Shown: one piece after another, positions 1 through 9,564 of the stretch
How the letters are laid out: each line of letters opens with the position of its first letter
How positions within the stretch are numbered: the stretch's first letter is position 1
NCBI GenBank assembly: GCA_007129945.1
Contig: SKUN01000151.1
Span: forward strand, 1-40,846
Source of the DNA: Bacteroidales bacterium
Lineage (GTDB): Bacteria > Bacteroidota > Bacteroidia > Bacteroidales > UBA7960
Reading direction: 5' to 3'
Length of the DNA stretch: 40,846 nt
The notes under the pieces: model-generated
What the model saw: the letters and a program-made list of their open reading frames with translations, nothing else
What the model was told of the DNA's origin: nothing
Databases searched by the model: none
Made by a program: the position numbers and the translations under genes

Positions 1-1139
1 ACCCCAGCCTCGGATCAGCCATGATGCACGACACGCTGGCCCTTATCAACGTATTTGAGCAATGGGAATCAGCCGTAAAATCAGCCGGCATTCGAACAAT
101 TGCCGGACACGTGATTGCCGACGAGCGGGTTTTTGATGAAGAAATGGTGCCACGACGGTGGGTTTGGGAACACCTGGGCAATTATTTCGGAGCGGGTGCA
201 AGCGGCCTGACTGTCAATGAAAATGAATACAGTGTCCACTTCAATGCGGGCAACAGGGTGAGTACCGATGCCACCGTAACATATACCGACCCGGAAATTC
301 CCGGGATGATTTTCATGAACCAGGTCAGAACCGGATCCGCAGGATCGGGTGACCAGGTGTATATTCTGGGGGCGCCCTACGTCAGGGAACGCTGGCTCAC
401 AGGAACTGTGCCTTTGGGAGCGAAAAACTTTGAGGTCAGAGGCTCCATGGCAGACCCCCCTGTTTTTATTGCAGAAAGTTTGCTGCGGCATCTTTCCGCA
501 AACGGAGTGGAAATAGCAGGAATAGCCACCTCATACAGGCTGGCAGCCATCCAGGGAATCGAGCCTTCCGACACCCGGGCAAAACTTTCCGTATGGCACT
601 CCCCTCCCCTCTACGAAATCATTTTCAGGACAAACTTGTCCAGCGTTAACACTTATGCAGAAAACCTGCTGAAAACCATCGGATTACAAAACAATGAACA
701 GGGATCAACCAGTGCGGGCCTGAAAGTGCTGGATGATTTCTGGGCCCAAAGAGGCATGAACACCGATACCTGGGTACTTTATGACGGCAGCGGATTGTCG
801 CCGTCAAACAGGCTCAGCACCCACCACCTGATGACCGTATTGCAGGAAGCAGCCACCCATCATTCATTCAGTGCACTCATTCAGTCATTGCCACTGGCCG
901 GTTACAGCGGTGCTTTGCAAAACTGGTTCCGGGGAACCTCCTCTGAAGGGCTGTTGCGGGCCAAAAGCGGATATCTTACTGGTGCCAGGGGTTATGCCGG
1001 CTACACCACCATGCAGAATGGAAATATGGCCGCCTTTGTGATCCTGGCAAACGATTACCAGGGCAGCCCTGCTGCATTGAGAAACAGCATGTTCAATCTG
1101 ATGCACGCCATCACCCTGCACAACGGGAGCAGCTACTGA
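1..1139 (+). CDS. dacB: D-alanyl-D-alanine carboxypeptidase / endopeptidase (PBP4, S13 family), 5'-truncated by window edge
   Basis: Frame is open upstream of the ATG at 21 (PSLGSAMMHDT...), so the gene starts before the window. SxN-like 'DGSGLSPSNRLS' and KSG-like 'AKSGYLTGARGYAGY' motifs typical of S13 PBPs. Confidence 0.85.
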   Translation, partial: PSLGSAMMHDTLALINVFEQWESAVKSAGIRTIAGHVIADERVFDEEMVPRRWVWEHLGNYFGAGASGLTVNENEYSVHFNAGNRVSTDATVTYTDPEIPGMIFMNQVRTGSAGSGDQVYILGAPYVRERWLTGTVPLGAKNFEVRGSMADPPVFIAESLLRHLSANGVEIAGIATSYRLAAIQGIEPSDTRAKLSVWHSPPLYEIIFRTNLSSVNTYAENLLKTIGLQNNEQGSTSAGLKVLDDFWAQRGMNTDTWVLYDGSGLSPSNRLSTHHLMTVLQEAATHHSFSALIQSLPLAGYSGALQNWFRGTSSEGLLRAKSGYLTGARGYAGYTTMQNGNMAAFVILANDYQGSPAALRNSMFNLMHAITLHNGSSY

Positions 1140-1226
1140 TTTTTTTTATATATGCCCGGTTTACAAATATTATTATAATTTAGCAGGCAGACAAAGCATA
1201 TTTTATAATCATAAAATCATTTTATC

Positions 1227-2246
1227 ATGCAACAAATAGATTGGGGAAAGCTTCCTTTCGGATACTTTCAGACGGATTACAATGTAAGGTGTTATTATCG
1301 TAATGGTGAATGGGGCAAAATGGAGGTATCTTCTTCCCCCCACATCAATATCCATATGGCAGCCACCTGCCTCCACTACGGACAGGAGGCATTTGAAGGC
1401 ATGAAGGCCTATAGGGGAAAAGACGGAAAGATCCGGTTGTTCCGCTGGGAGGAAAATGCAAAACGAATGCAACGGTCTGCTGATGGCATTCTCATGTCTA
1501 AAGTGCCGGAAGAACTGTTCCATAAAATGGTTACCGAAGCGGTCAGACTTAATGAATCGTACGTGCCGCCTCACGGGCAGGGTGCAGCCCTGTACATTCG
1601 GCCATTGCTTATCGGAACAGGCATACAGGTTGGTGTAAAACCAGCGGATGAATACCTGTTTATGGTGTTCGTAGGCCCGGTAGGCCCTTATTTCAAAGAA
1701 GGATTCAACCCGGTGAGTATGCAAATCGTTCGGGATATGGACCGTGCCGCCCCCCAGGGAACCGGACACATTAAGGTCGGCGGGAACTATGCCGGAAGCC
1801 TTCGCGCTTCTGAAAGGGCCAAAGAAGAAGGCTATGCAGCCGTTTTATTCCTGGAAGCCAAGGAAAAGAAATATATCGACGAAGCCGGACCGGCCAACTT
1901 CTTCGGAATTAAGGACAACACCTACATTACCCCGAAGTCAGATTCCATCCTGCCCTCCATTACCAACATGAGCCTGATGCAAATCGCGGAAGACATGGGC
2001 ATGAAGGTGGAGAGAAGAGAAGTTCCGGTGGAAGAACTTGAAACTTTTGAGGAAGCAGGTGCCTGCGGAACTGCGGCCATCATCTCACCAATCGGCAAGA
2101 TCGTTGACAGGGAGTCCGGCAAGGAATACAACCTGAGTAAAGACGGAAAGGCTGGTCCTGTATCCACCGAACTGTTTAAAAAACTGCAGGGTATCCAATA
2201 CGGAGATGAGCCTGATCCCCACGGATGGGTCAGCATAATTGAATAA
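1227..2246 (+). CDS. ilvE: Branched-chain amino acid aminotransferase
   Basis: 339 aa; class IV aminotransferase motifs 'ATCLHYGQEAFEGMKAYRGKDGKIRLFR', 'YIDEAGPANFFGIKDN', 'EEAGACGTAAIISPIGKI'. Confidence 0.95.
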   Translation: MQQIDWGKLPFGYFQTDYNVRCYYRNGEWGKMEVSSSPHINIHMAATCLHYGQEAFEGMKAYRGKDGKIRLFRWEENAKRMQRSADGILMSKVPEELFHKMVTEAVRLNESYVPPHGQGAALYIRPLLIGTGIQVGVKPADEYLFMVFVGPVGPYFKEGFNPVSMQIVRDMDRAAPQGTGHIKVGGNYAGSLRASERAKEEGYAAVLFLEAKEKKYIDEAGPANFFGIKDNTYITPKSDSILPSITNMSLMQIAEDMGMKVERREVPVEELETFEEAGACGTAAIISPIGKIVDRESGKEYNLSKDGKAGPVSTELFKKLQGIQYGDEPDPHGWVSIIE

Positions 2247-2364
2247 TTGTCTGGTTGACGGCTTTTATTCATTGGTTGAGTGTTAGACTGAGGGACGGTG
2301 GGTGGGATAAATCAGTCGGTATGTTTCGCAGAATGGTATTGTTGTTCTGCGCTTATGAGATCAG

Positions 2365-3819
2365 TCACTGCTTCCGGATAATCATCAAACCGATGATGGT
2401 AAACAAACCGTTGACCAGTAGTATTTCAAAACCAAACTGATATCCCCCCAACAACTGCTCAGAGAACACACTTAACAGGTAGCTGAGTATCGGCGAAAGT
2501 AATGCCACTACAGGCACATACCTGTCTTTCAGCTCCCATTTGGTATACAATCCCACAAAGTAAAGCCCCAGCAAGGGGCCATACGTGTAGCCTGCAATGG
2601 TAAACAATTTACTGATCAGGGCTTCGTCGTTGATCGCCCCGTATCCCATAATGATCAGCATGACCAGGAAGGCAAAGGCAATATGTACCTTGTACCGAAT
2701 CTTTTGGATTCTCTCTTCTGTCATTCCCGGCTTGCGTCTCAGCCCGAGGAAGTCTATACAAAAGACTGTGGTAAGGGCTGTGAGCGTACCGTCAGCACTT
2801 GAATAAGCGGCAGAAATCAACCCGAAGAAGAAGGCCAGACCGGCGGTCACCCCCAGGTAATTCAAAGCAATGGTCGGGAAAAGCTCGTCCGAGGTCTGAT
2901 CAGGCCCAAGCGTCAGTCCCACTTCTCCGGCGTAAATCCACAATACTGCTCCCAGGAACAAAAACAACAGGTTAATGGGAACCAGCACAAAGCCGAATGT
3001 CATGACATTTTTCTGTGCATCGCGAAGATTCCGGCAACTCAGGTTTTTCTGCATCATGTCCTGGTCAAGCCCTGTCATTACAATCGTAATGAACATGCCG
3101 GCAAAGAATTGCTTGAGAAAAAACCGCGGGTCAGTAAAATCGACCACAAATAAATGGGTAAACCCCCTGTCACCTGCCTCCGAAACAAGGTCGCCCAGGC
3201 CCATTCCAAGTTGCCTGGAAATCAGCACAACACTTAACACAACTGCTGTGACCATAAAAGTGGTTTGAAGCGTATCTGTCCAAACAATGGTTTTAATCCC
3301 GCCCCTGAATGTGTAAAGAAAAATAAGCACCATAAACAAGGTTACCGTAACCCCCAGGGGGATACCCCATGCATCGAACACAAAGCGCTGCAGGACAATG
3401 ACCACCAGAAACATGCGGAATGATGTACCGATCAGGCGGGAAATAATGAAATAAAAAGATCCTGTTTTGTATGAGGCGAACCCGAAACGTTTTTCCAGGT
3501 AAGTGTAGATTGAGGTAAGGTTCATCTTGTAATACATCGGGAGCAGAACTTTGGCAATCACCGTGTAACCGGCTATATAACCAAACACAAGAACCATGTA
3601 GGAGAATTGTTCATCCTTCACCAGCCCGGGTACTGACATAAAAGTTACCCCGGAAAGTGTGGCCCCGATCATGCCGTAAGCGACTACATACCAGGGTGAA
3701 TTCCTGTTTCCGAGAAAATACGCCTCATTATTCACCTTTTTACGGACTGTCAGCCTGGAGATCAAAAAGATCAGGGATGTGTACAGCAGAAAAGAAAACA
3801 ATATCAGGTAAGGACTCAT
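2365..3819 (-). CDS. Sodium:solute symporter (SSS family)
   Basis: 484 aa, multi-TM protein with SSS-like segments 'NEAYFLGNRNSPWYVVAYGMIGATLSGVTFMSVPG' and 'FRGGIKTIVWTDTLQ'. Confidence 0.9.
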   Translation of the reverse strand: MSPYLILFSFLLYTSLIFLISRLTVRKKVNNEAYFLGNRNSPWYVVAYGMIGATLSGVTFMSVPGLVKDEQFSYMVLVFGYIAGYTVIAKVLLPMYYKMNLTSIYTYLEKRFGFASYKTGSFYFIISRLIGTSFRMFLVVIVLQRFVFDAWGIPLGVTVTLFMVLIFLYTFRGGIKTIVWTDTLQTTFMVTAVVLSVVLISRQLGMGLGDLVSEAGDRGFTHLFVVDFTDPRFFLKQFFAGMFITIVMTGLDQDMMQKNLSCRNLRDAQKNVMTFGFVLVPINLLFLFLGAVLWIYAGEVGLTLGPDQTSDELFPTIALNYLGVTAGLAFFFGLISAAYSSADGTLTALTTVFCIDFLGLRRKPGMTEERIQKIRYKVHIAFAFLVMLIIMGYGAINDEALISKLFTIAGYTYGPLLGLYFVGLYTKWELKDRYVPVVALLSPILSYLLSVFSEQLLGGYQFGFEILLVNGLFTIIGLMIIRKQ

Positions 3820-3889
3820 AGACCTTTTCGGTTAAAGTGCAGCGGCAAAAATAGCCAAAGATTTTGTCTTTTACGCGGGTAAATATTGT

Positions 3890-3897
3890 TAACTTTG
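3890..3897 (+). promoter_or_regulatory. Candidate -7 box (TAACTTTG) for recR
   Basis: Exact TAnnTTTG match, lying inside the longest recR ORF; TTTG at 3863-3866 is 23 nt upstream, longer than ideal. Confidence 0.4.
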
Positions 3898-3942
3898 GCT
3901 GTTCACCAAAGCAACAAAGACATATCAAAGCCAGCAAACGTT

Positions 3943-4566
3943 TTGGAAACCTATTCCTCAAAATTATTACAATCCGCTGTTGAAGAATTTTCAAAGCTGC
4001 CGGGCATCGGAAAGAAAACAGCGTTGAGATTGGTCCTGCACATGCTCAGGCAAGACACTGAAACCGTGGAACGTTTTTCCGACTCCCTTACCCGGCTGAG
4101 CCGGGAAGTAAAATACTGCCGTGAGTGCCACAATATTTCCGACCATGGCCTTTGCGAAATTTGCAGCTCTCCCCGTCGCGACCCATCCATCGTGTGTGTT
4201 GTGGAAGACATAAGGGATGTGGTGGCCATAGAAAACACCGGGCAGTTTCACGGACGTTACCATGTGCTCGGTGGCATTATATCGCCCATGGAAGGTATTG
4301 GCCCGGCCGATCTTACCATTGATGCCCTGGAAGAGAGAATTGCAGGCAGTTCTGCGATCCGCGAAGTCATTCTGGCACTCAGTACAACCATGGAGGGAGA
4401 TACCACGGGCTTTTACCTGTATAAGAAATTACAGCCGTTCAACCTGAAAATATCTGTGATCGCGCGCGGGGTAGCCATTGGCGATGAACTGGAATACGCG
4501 GATGAGATCACCCTTGGCCGCTCGATTATCCATCGCACCGCCTACGACCTGACAACCGCTAAATAA
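3943..4566 (+). CDS. recR: Recombination protein RecR (probable TTG start at 3943; longest ORF opens at TTG 3886)
   Basis: HhH '[22 protein letters not shown]', zinc finger '[16 protein letters not shown]', Toprim '[17 protein letters not shown]...[16 protein letters not shown]'. Neither candidate start is ATG. Confidence 0.93.
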   Translation: METYSSKLLQSAVEEFSKLPGIGKKTALRLVLHMLRQDTETVERFSDSLTRLSREVKYCRECHNISDHGLCEICSSPRRDPSIVCVVEDIRDVVAIENTGQFHGRYHVLGGIISPMEGIGPADLTIDALEERIAGSSAIREVILALSTTMEGDTTGFYLYKKLQPFNLKISVIARGVAIGDELEYADEITLGRSIIHRTAYDLTTAK

Positions 4567-4571
4567 GACCT

Positions 4572-6542
4572 ATGCTGCTGTCTGTAGTAATTGTCAATTA
4601 CAATGTACAGTACTTCCTGGAACAATGCCTGCATTCGGTGTTCAAGTCAGGAGAAGATTTGGCCATGGAGGTTTTCGTGGTGGATAACAATTCTTCAGAT
4701 GGCTCCGTGGAAATGGTGAAAAAAAAATTTCCCCGGGTAAAGCTCATTGCCAACAAGAATAATCTTGGCTTCAGTAAAGCCAACAACCAGGCCATCAGGC
4801 AGGCCGGCGGACGTTACATTTTGCTGCTCAATCCCGACACGGTGGTCGAGGACAAAACACTGCCAAAGGTGGTAGGATTTATGGAGCAGCACCCCGAAGC
4901 CGGAGGACTTGGGGTGAAGATGCTGGACGGCCAGGGAAAATTTCTTCCTGAATCAAAAAGAGGCCTCCCCACCCCGGGGGTAGCTTTCTGCAAAATATTT
5001 GGCTTATCCACCCTTTTCCCGAAGTCAAAGATTTTTGGCAGATATCATCTGGGCTTTCTTGACAAAGACAAAACCCATCAGGTTGAAGTGCTTTCGGGTG
5101 CTTTCATGTTGCTGAGAAAAGAAGCACTGGACCGCGCAGGACTCCTTGATGAGGATTTTTTCATGTACGGCGAAGACATAGACCTGTCTTACAGGCTCGA
5201 AAAGGCGGGATACCGGAATTACTATTATCCCGAAGCACGCATTATTCACTACAAGGGAGAAAGCACCAAAAAAAGCAGCATCAACTACGTCATGGTTTTT
5301 TACAAAGCCATGGTCATTTTTGCCGGGAAACATTTTTCCCGAAAAAATGCCAGGACCTTCTCTCTTCTGATCAATATGGCCATTTACCTGCGTGCCATGA
5401 TCGCCATCCTATCACGCTTCTTCCGTCGCATTTTCTGGCCGGCACTCGATGCCGCAGTCATTTACGGGGGATTTTTCTACCTGACCAATTACTGGGGGCA
5501 CCAGATGTTTGCAGCCGACGGAGCCTATTATCCGCCAGGATTTATGTACCTGATGGTTCCCGCCTACATCCTCATCTGGTTGTCTGCGGTATATATCAGC
5601 GGCGGATATGACCGCCCACCGGGCCTGTTCCGCATCGTCCGCGGTATCGGACTGGGGACTATCGCTATTCTTGTCATTTATGCACTGCTGCCCATACATC
5701 TCAGGTTCTCCAGGGCATTGATTCTCATTGGCAGTGTCTGGGCCCTCTTTATCATGTTATTCACCCGGACCGTTTACACCCTGACTAAACACAAATCCCT
5801 TCATGCGGGCAGACCGGGAAATAAAAGAGTGATCGTGGTGGGAAAAGAAAAAGAGGCCGGCCGTATTTTCCAGATGCTCCGGCAGGGCGGTCACACCTCC
5901 TTTATGGGGCTGGTAAGCCCCGAAGAAGAATTACCCGGTGATGAGGGTTACCTCGGAACCGTAGACCAGCTCGAGGATATAGCCGGAATTTATCAGATCA
6001 ACGAAGTGATTTTCTGCGCAGGAGATATCTCTTCCCGCTCCATAATCAATACCATGTCCGGGCTACAGGACAAACAGCTGAACTTCAAGATAGCCCCGCC
6101 TGAGAGCCTCTATATCATTGGCAGCAACAGCATTGAACCATTCGGTGACCTGTTTACCATCAATGTGAACTCCATCAACCTGCCCCCCAACAGGCGGAAT
6201 AAAAGGTTATTTGACTTCTTTTTCGCCCTGTTGTTGCTGGTCACTTTTCCGTTTCACCTGGCTTTTCAGCAATACAGGTGGGGCTTCCTGAAGAATCTTT
6301 TGTATGTGCTTGCTGGGAAAATTTCCTGGGTAGGCTATCATTCTTCACCCGGGATGGACAAATTACCCGCCCTGAAACCCGGGGTTCTGGCACCGGGCGA
6401 CATGATTCAGAACCAGCCCCTGCAGGAAAACACCAGGGAAAATCTGAATAACCTCTATGCAAAAGATTACAAGGTGGAAAATGATTTCCACATTTGCACG
6501 GCAAAATACGGCCGCCTCGGACAACCAGCCTGCAATTCCTGA
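4572..6542 (+). CDS. Family 2 glycosyltransferase fused to a membrane/Rossmann/degenerate sugar-phosphate transferase (WbaP-like) module
   Basis: N-terminus 'LLSVVIVNYNVQYFLEQCLHSVF...LLLNPDTVVE...FFMYGEDIDLSYRLEKAGY' is GT2. Then hydrophobic helices, a Rossmann-like 'NKRVIVVGKEKEAGRIFQML', and 'NKRLFDFFFALLLLVTFP...LKNLLYVLAGKISWVGYHSS' resembling a truncated PGT domain. Confidence 0.85.
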   Translation: MLLSVVIVNYNVQYFLEQCLHSVFKSGEDLAMEVFVVDNNSSDGSVEMVKKKFPRVKLIANKNNLGFSKANNQAIRQAGGRYILLLNPDTVVEDKTLPKVVGFMEQHPEAGGLGVKMLDGQGKFLPESKRGLPTPGVAFCKIFGLSTLFPKSKIFGRYHLGFLDKDKTHQVEVLSGAFMLLRKEALDRAGLLDEDFFMYGEDIDLSYRLEKAGYRNYYYPEARIIHYKGESTKKSSINYVMVFYKAMVIFAGKHFSRKNARTFSLLINMAIYLRAMIAILSRFFRRIFWPALDAAVIYGGFFYLTNYWGHQMFAADGAYYPPGFMYLMVPAYILIWLSAVYISGGYDRPPGLFRIVRGIGLGTIAILVIYALLPIHLRFSRALILIGSVWALFIMLFTRTVYTLTKHKSLHAGRPGNKRVIVVGKEKEAGRIFQMLRQGGHTSFMGLVSPEEELPGDEGYLGTVDQLEDIAGIYQINEVIFCAGDISSRSIINTMSGLQDKQLNFKIAPPESLYIIGSNSIEPFGDLFTINVNSINLPPNRRNKRLFDFFFALLLLVTFPFHLAFQQYRWGFLKNLLYVLAGKISWVGYHSSPGMDKLPALKPGVLAPGDMIQNQPLQENTRENLNNLYAKDYKVENDFHICTAKYGRLGQPACNS

Positions 6543-6608
6543 ACCTTTTTGCCTTTTTGTTGTTTCAATGTCAGGAATACTTTGGATCAATCTGAAAATA
6601 TATCACAT

Positions 6609-7976
6609 ATGGCTACCTTCGAATTAAAAATGCCCAAATTGGGCGAAAGCATCACCGAAGCAACAATTACCAAGTGGTTGAAAAACACCGGAGACACCAT
6701 CGAACTGGACGATCCGGTCGTTGAGCTGTCAACCGATAAAGTAGACTCTGAAATTCCCAGTCCCGTTGAAGGTGTTTTGAAGGAACAACTTTTCAATGAA
6801 GGAGACACGGTTGAAGTGGATACGGTGATCGCCATCATTGAGGTGGAAGGTGAGGATGATGATGATGATACTGCATCGCAGGAAGAAGAAGAGGAACCGG
6901 ATTCAGGTAAAGAAAAAGAAGCGGATAGTAAAAGCGGGGAGAAAAGCCAATCAGCCGAAGAAGAAAAGCCTGAAGACAAAAGCAAAGAGAAGAAGCCTGA
7001 GGAGAGGGAAGGCACAAGATTCTACTCGCCCCTGGTCAGGAATATTGCGAAGGAAGAGAACGTTTCCATGGAGGAGTTGGAGCAAATTTCCGGAAGTGGT
7101 AAACATAACCGTGTAACCAAAGAGGACCTGCTTGCCTGGCTGAAAGACCGTTCAGAAAAACCCGCTCCGGCCAAAGAAGCAAAAGAAGAAAAAGAGGCCC
7201 CTGTTTCTGAGAAACCCTCCGACAAAGCTGCTTCTTCGGGTACTTCTTCAAAAATTCCTGTAGGAGACAAAGACGAAGTAGTTGAGATGGATCGTATGCG
7301 GAAACTCATTGCCGACCACATGGTGCATTCCAGAGATACTTCTGTACATATCACTTTATTCAGGGAAGCAGACATGACAAATATTGTCAAATGGCGCAAC
7401 AAGCAGAAGGCTGTCCTGCAGGAAAGGGAGCAGGAGAAACTCACATTTACCCCGATATTCATAGAAGCCATTTCCAAGGCCCTGCGTGATTATCCGATGG
7501 TGAATGTGTCACTTGACGGGCAAAAGATCATCAAAAGAAAAAATATCAATGTAGGGATGGCCGTAGCCCTGCCGGGCGGAAACCTTATCGTCCCCGTCAT
7601 AAAAAATGCAGGAGACAAGAGTCTGCTGGGATTGACCAAGGAAGTGAACGACCTGGCAGCCCGGGCAAGAGAGAACAAGCTGAAACCGGACGAGATCCAG
7701 GGGGGCACGTTCACCCTCACCAATTTCGGTACTTTCGGCGCCACCATGGGCACCCCCATCATCAATCAGCCCCAGGTGGCAATTCTTGGCGTAGGCCTGA
7801 TCCAGAAAAAACCTGTTGTTGTGGAAACACCTGATGGAGACAGCATCGCCATCCGCCACCGGATGGATCTCTCACTGGCATGTGACCACAGAATTGTGGA
7901 CGGGGCACTGGGCGGAATGTTCCTGCAAAGGGTGGCCGAATACCTGGAAAACTTTGATGTGAAACAAACCATCTGA
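6609..7976 (+). CDS. Dihydrolipoamide acyltransferase (E2 component of a 2-oxoacid dehydrogenase complex)
   Basis: Lipoyl domain 'MPKLGESITEATITKWLKNTGDTIELDDPVVELSTDKVDSEIPSP', charged linker, E3-binding domain, catalytic 'LSLACDHRIVDGALGG'. ATG at 6609 fits the E2 N-terminus better than the longer ORF start at 6549. Confidence 0.93.
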   Translation: MATFELKMPKLGESITEATITKWLKNTGDTIELDDPVVELSTDKVDSEIPSPVEGVLKEQLFNEGDTVEVDTVIAIIEVEGEDDDDDTASQEEEEEPDSGKEKEADSKSGEKSQSAEEEKPEDKSKEKKPEEREGTRFYSPLVRNIAKEENVSMEELEQISGSGKHNRVTKEDLLAWLKDRSEKPAPAKEAKEEKEAPVSEKPSDKAASSGTSSKIPVGDKDEVVEMDRMRKLIADHMVHSRDTSVHITLFREADMTNIVKWRNKQKAVLQEREQEKLTFTPIFIEAISKALRDYPMVNVSLDGQKIIKRKNINVGMAVALPGGNLIVPVIKNAGDKSLLGLTKEVNDLAARARENKLKPDEIQGGTFTLTNFGTFGATMGTPIINQPQVAILGVGLIQKKPVVVETPDGDSIAIRHRMDLSLACDHRIVDGALGGMFLQRVAEYLENFDVKQTI

Positions 7977-8101
7977 TCATCAGGTCAGACGGCATACAGA
8001 CCGTAATTTTTACCGTTGGGTCTGCCGATTGTCGCCCTGCAAGCAGATTTGTTGTAACTTCGCAAAAAACAATTCTGCTCATTTAAAGCGACGAATGCCT
8101 T

Positions 8102-8932
8102 ATGCAGTTAAATCTCACCAGGCCCATTGCCTTTTTCGATCTCGAAACCACAGGAACCAATGTGGTAAAGGATCGCATCGTGGAAATCAGCATATTTAAG
8201 GTGCTGCCCAATAACCACACCGAATCCATTACCAGACTGGTAAACCCCACCATCCCTATTTCGGCCGAATCCACCGCCATACATGGCATTAAAGATGAAG
8301 ACGTGGCCGACGCCCCGACTTTTGCCCAACTTGCACCTACCCTCGAAAAGTTTCTGGAGAACTGCGATCTGGCAGGTTACAACTCCAACAGGTTTGATGT
8401 ACCCATGCTTATTGAGGAATTTTTACGCTGCGGGATTCAATTTGACATCAAGAAGCGAAGGCTGGTGGATGTACAGAACATTTTCCATAAAATGGAGCCA
8501 CGCAACCTCCGGGCGGCTTATCGGTTCTATTGCGGCAAAGACCTGACAGATGCACATGCTGCCGAGGCAGATACCAAAGCCACCTATGAAATCCTGCTTG
8601 CCCAGATTGAGCATTATGAAGGTGTTGAATATGAGGACAAAGACGGAGGGGTGACCCAGCCCGTCAAAAATGACATACAGGCCTTGTATGAATTTTCCTA
8701 CAACCATAACAATGCCGACCTTTCAGGGCATATCGGATACAATAAAAATGGCCGGGAAATTTTTAATTTCGGCAAGTATAAAGGGAAAGAGGTGGAAGAG
8801 GTATTCAAAAAAGAACCGCAATACTTCGACTGGATGATGAAAGCAGATTTTCCTCTTTCCACCAAAAACACCATACAATCGATCATTCTCCGGGGGTTTG
8901 ACAAAGGCAACGCCATCCTGAAAGACAAGTAA
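8102..8932 (+). CDS. 3'-5' exonuclease, DnaQ/epsilon-like, with a C-terminal 'FGKYKG...YFDWMM' (DUF3820-like) segment
   Basis: ExoI 'IAFFDLETTGTNVVKDRIVEISI', 'AIHGIKDEDVADAPTF', ExoIII-like 'DAHAAEADTKATYEIL'. Confidence 0.88.
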   Translation: MQLNLTRPIAFFDLETTGTNVVKDRIVEISIFKVLPNNHTESITRLVNPTIPISAESTAIHGIKDEDVADAPTFAQLAPTLEKFLENCDLAGYNSNRFDVPMLIEEFLRCGIQFDIKKRRLVDVQNIFHKMEPRNLRAAYRFYCGKDLTDAHAAEADTKATYEILLAQIEHYEGVEYEDKDGGVTQPVKNDIQALYEFSYNHNNADLSGHIGYNKNGREIFNFGKYKGKEVEEVFKKEPQYFDWMMKADFPLSTKNTIQSIILRGFDKGNAILKDK

Positions 8933-8937
8933 CATTC

Positions 8938-9549
8938 ATGAAGATCATCTGCATTTCAGGGAACTATCCTGCCCCGGCAGAGAGGGAAGTGCAGGGGTTC
9001 TCAGGGGCAGCCGGCATGTACATGAAGCCGGAAACAGCATTTATCAGGGGCCGGATGCCTTTTTTCCTCCCCGATTTCTCAGGTCAAATACATGCAGGAG
9101 CCGAATTGGTATTACGCATCGGAAAACTGGGGAAGAACATTCAGCCCCGTTTTGCACACACCTACTACCGTGAAATCGGGCTGGCTGTTAACTTTATGGC
9201 CACAGACCACCTTCAAATGTGCATCAGGGAGGGCAAGCCATGGGAAGAAGCAATTGCATTTGACGGCTCGGTGAAAGTATCGGATTTTGTTCCGGTGAAT
9301 CAATTCCCTGATCCGGACAATATCGGCTTTTCACTGAAGTGCAACGGAGACAAAAGTCAGCACGGTCTGAGTGGTCAGATGCTCATGCATTTTAACCAGC
9401 TCATCGCCTATGTCTCCTCTTTTGTCACCCTGAAAATCGGGGACTACCTGTTAACCGGTTCGCCCCCGGGCTGTTTACCGGTGAAGCAGGAAGACAAACT
9501 GGAGGCCTTTCTGGCCGAAAAGAAAACAATCTCAATGATCGTCAAATAA
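8938..9549 (+). CDS. Fumarylacetoacetate hydrolase family protein
   Basis: 203 aa; 'ELVLRIGKLGKNIQPRFAHTYYREIGLAVNFMATD', 'VTLKIGDYLLTGSPPGCLPVKQEDKLEAFL' resemble the FAH fold. Confidence 0.8.
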   Translation: MKIICISGNYPAPAEREVQGFSGAAGMYMKPETAFIRGRMPFFLPDFSGQIHAGAELVLRIGKLGKNIQPRFAHTYYREIGLAVNFMATDHLQMCIREGKPWEEAIAFDGSVKVSDFVPVNQFPDPDNIGFSLKCNGDKSQHGLSGQMLMHFNQLIAYVSSFVTLKIGDYLLTGSPPGCLPVKQEDKLEAFLAEKKTISMIVK

Positions 9550-9564
9550 CCGTAATCACAAACT

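Noticed and set aside
2327-2351. CGCAGAA / TTCTGCG hairpin between convergent ilvE and the symporter as a bidirectional terminator
   Set aside because: Only 7-bp arms with an 11-nt loop and no T-tract on either strand; too weak to call.
7990-8027. Bulged inverted repeat (CGGC..AGACC / GGTCTGCCG) after the E2 gene
   Set aside because: Requires a 4-nt bulge and a long loop and has no U-tract; not distinguishable from chance.
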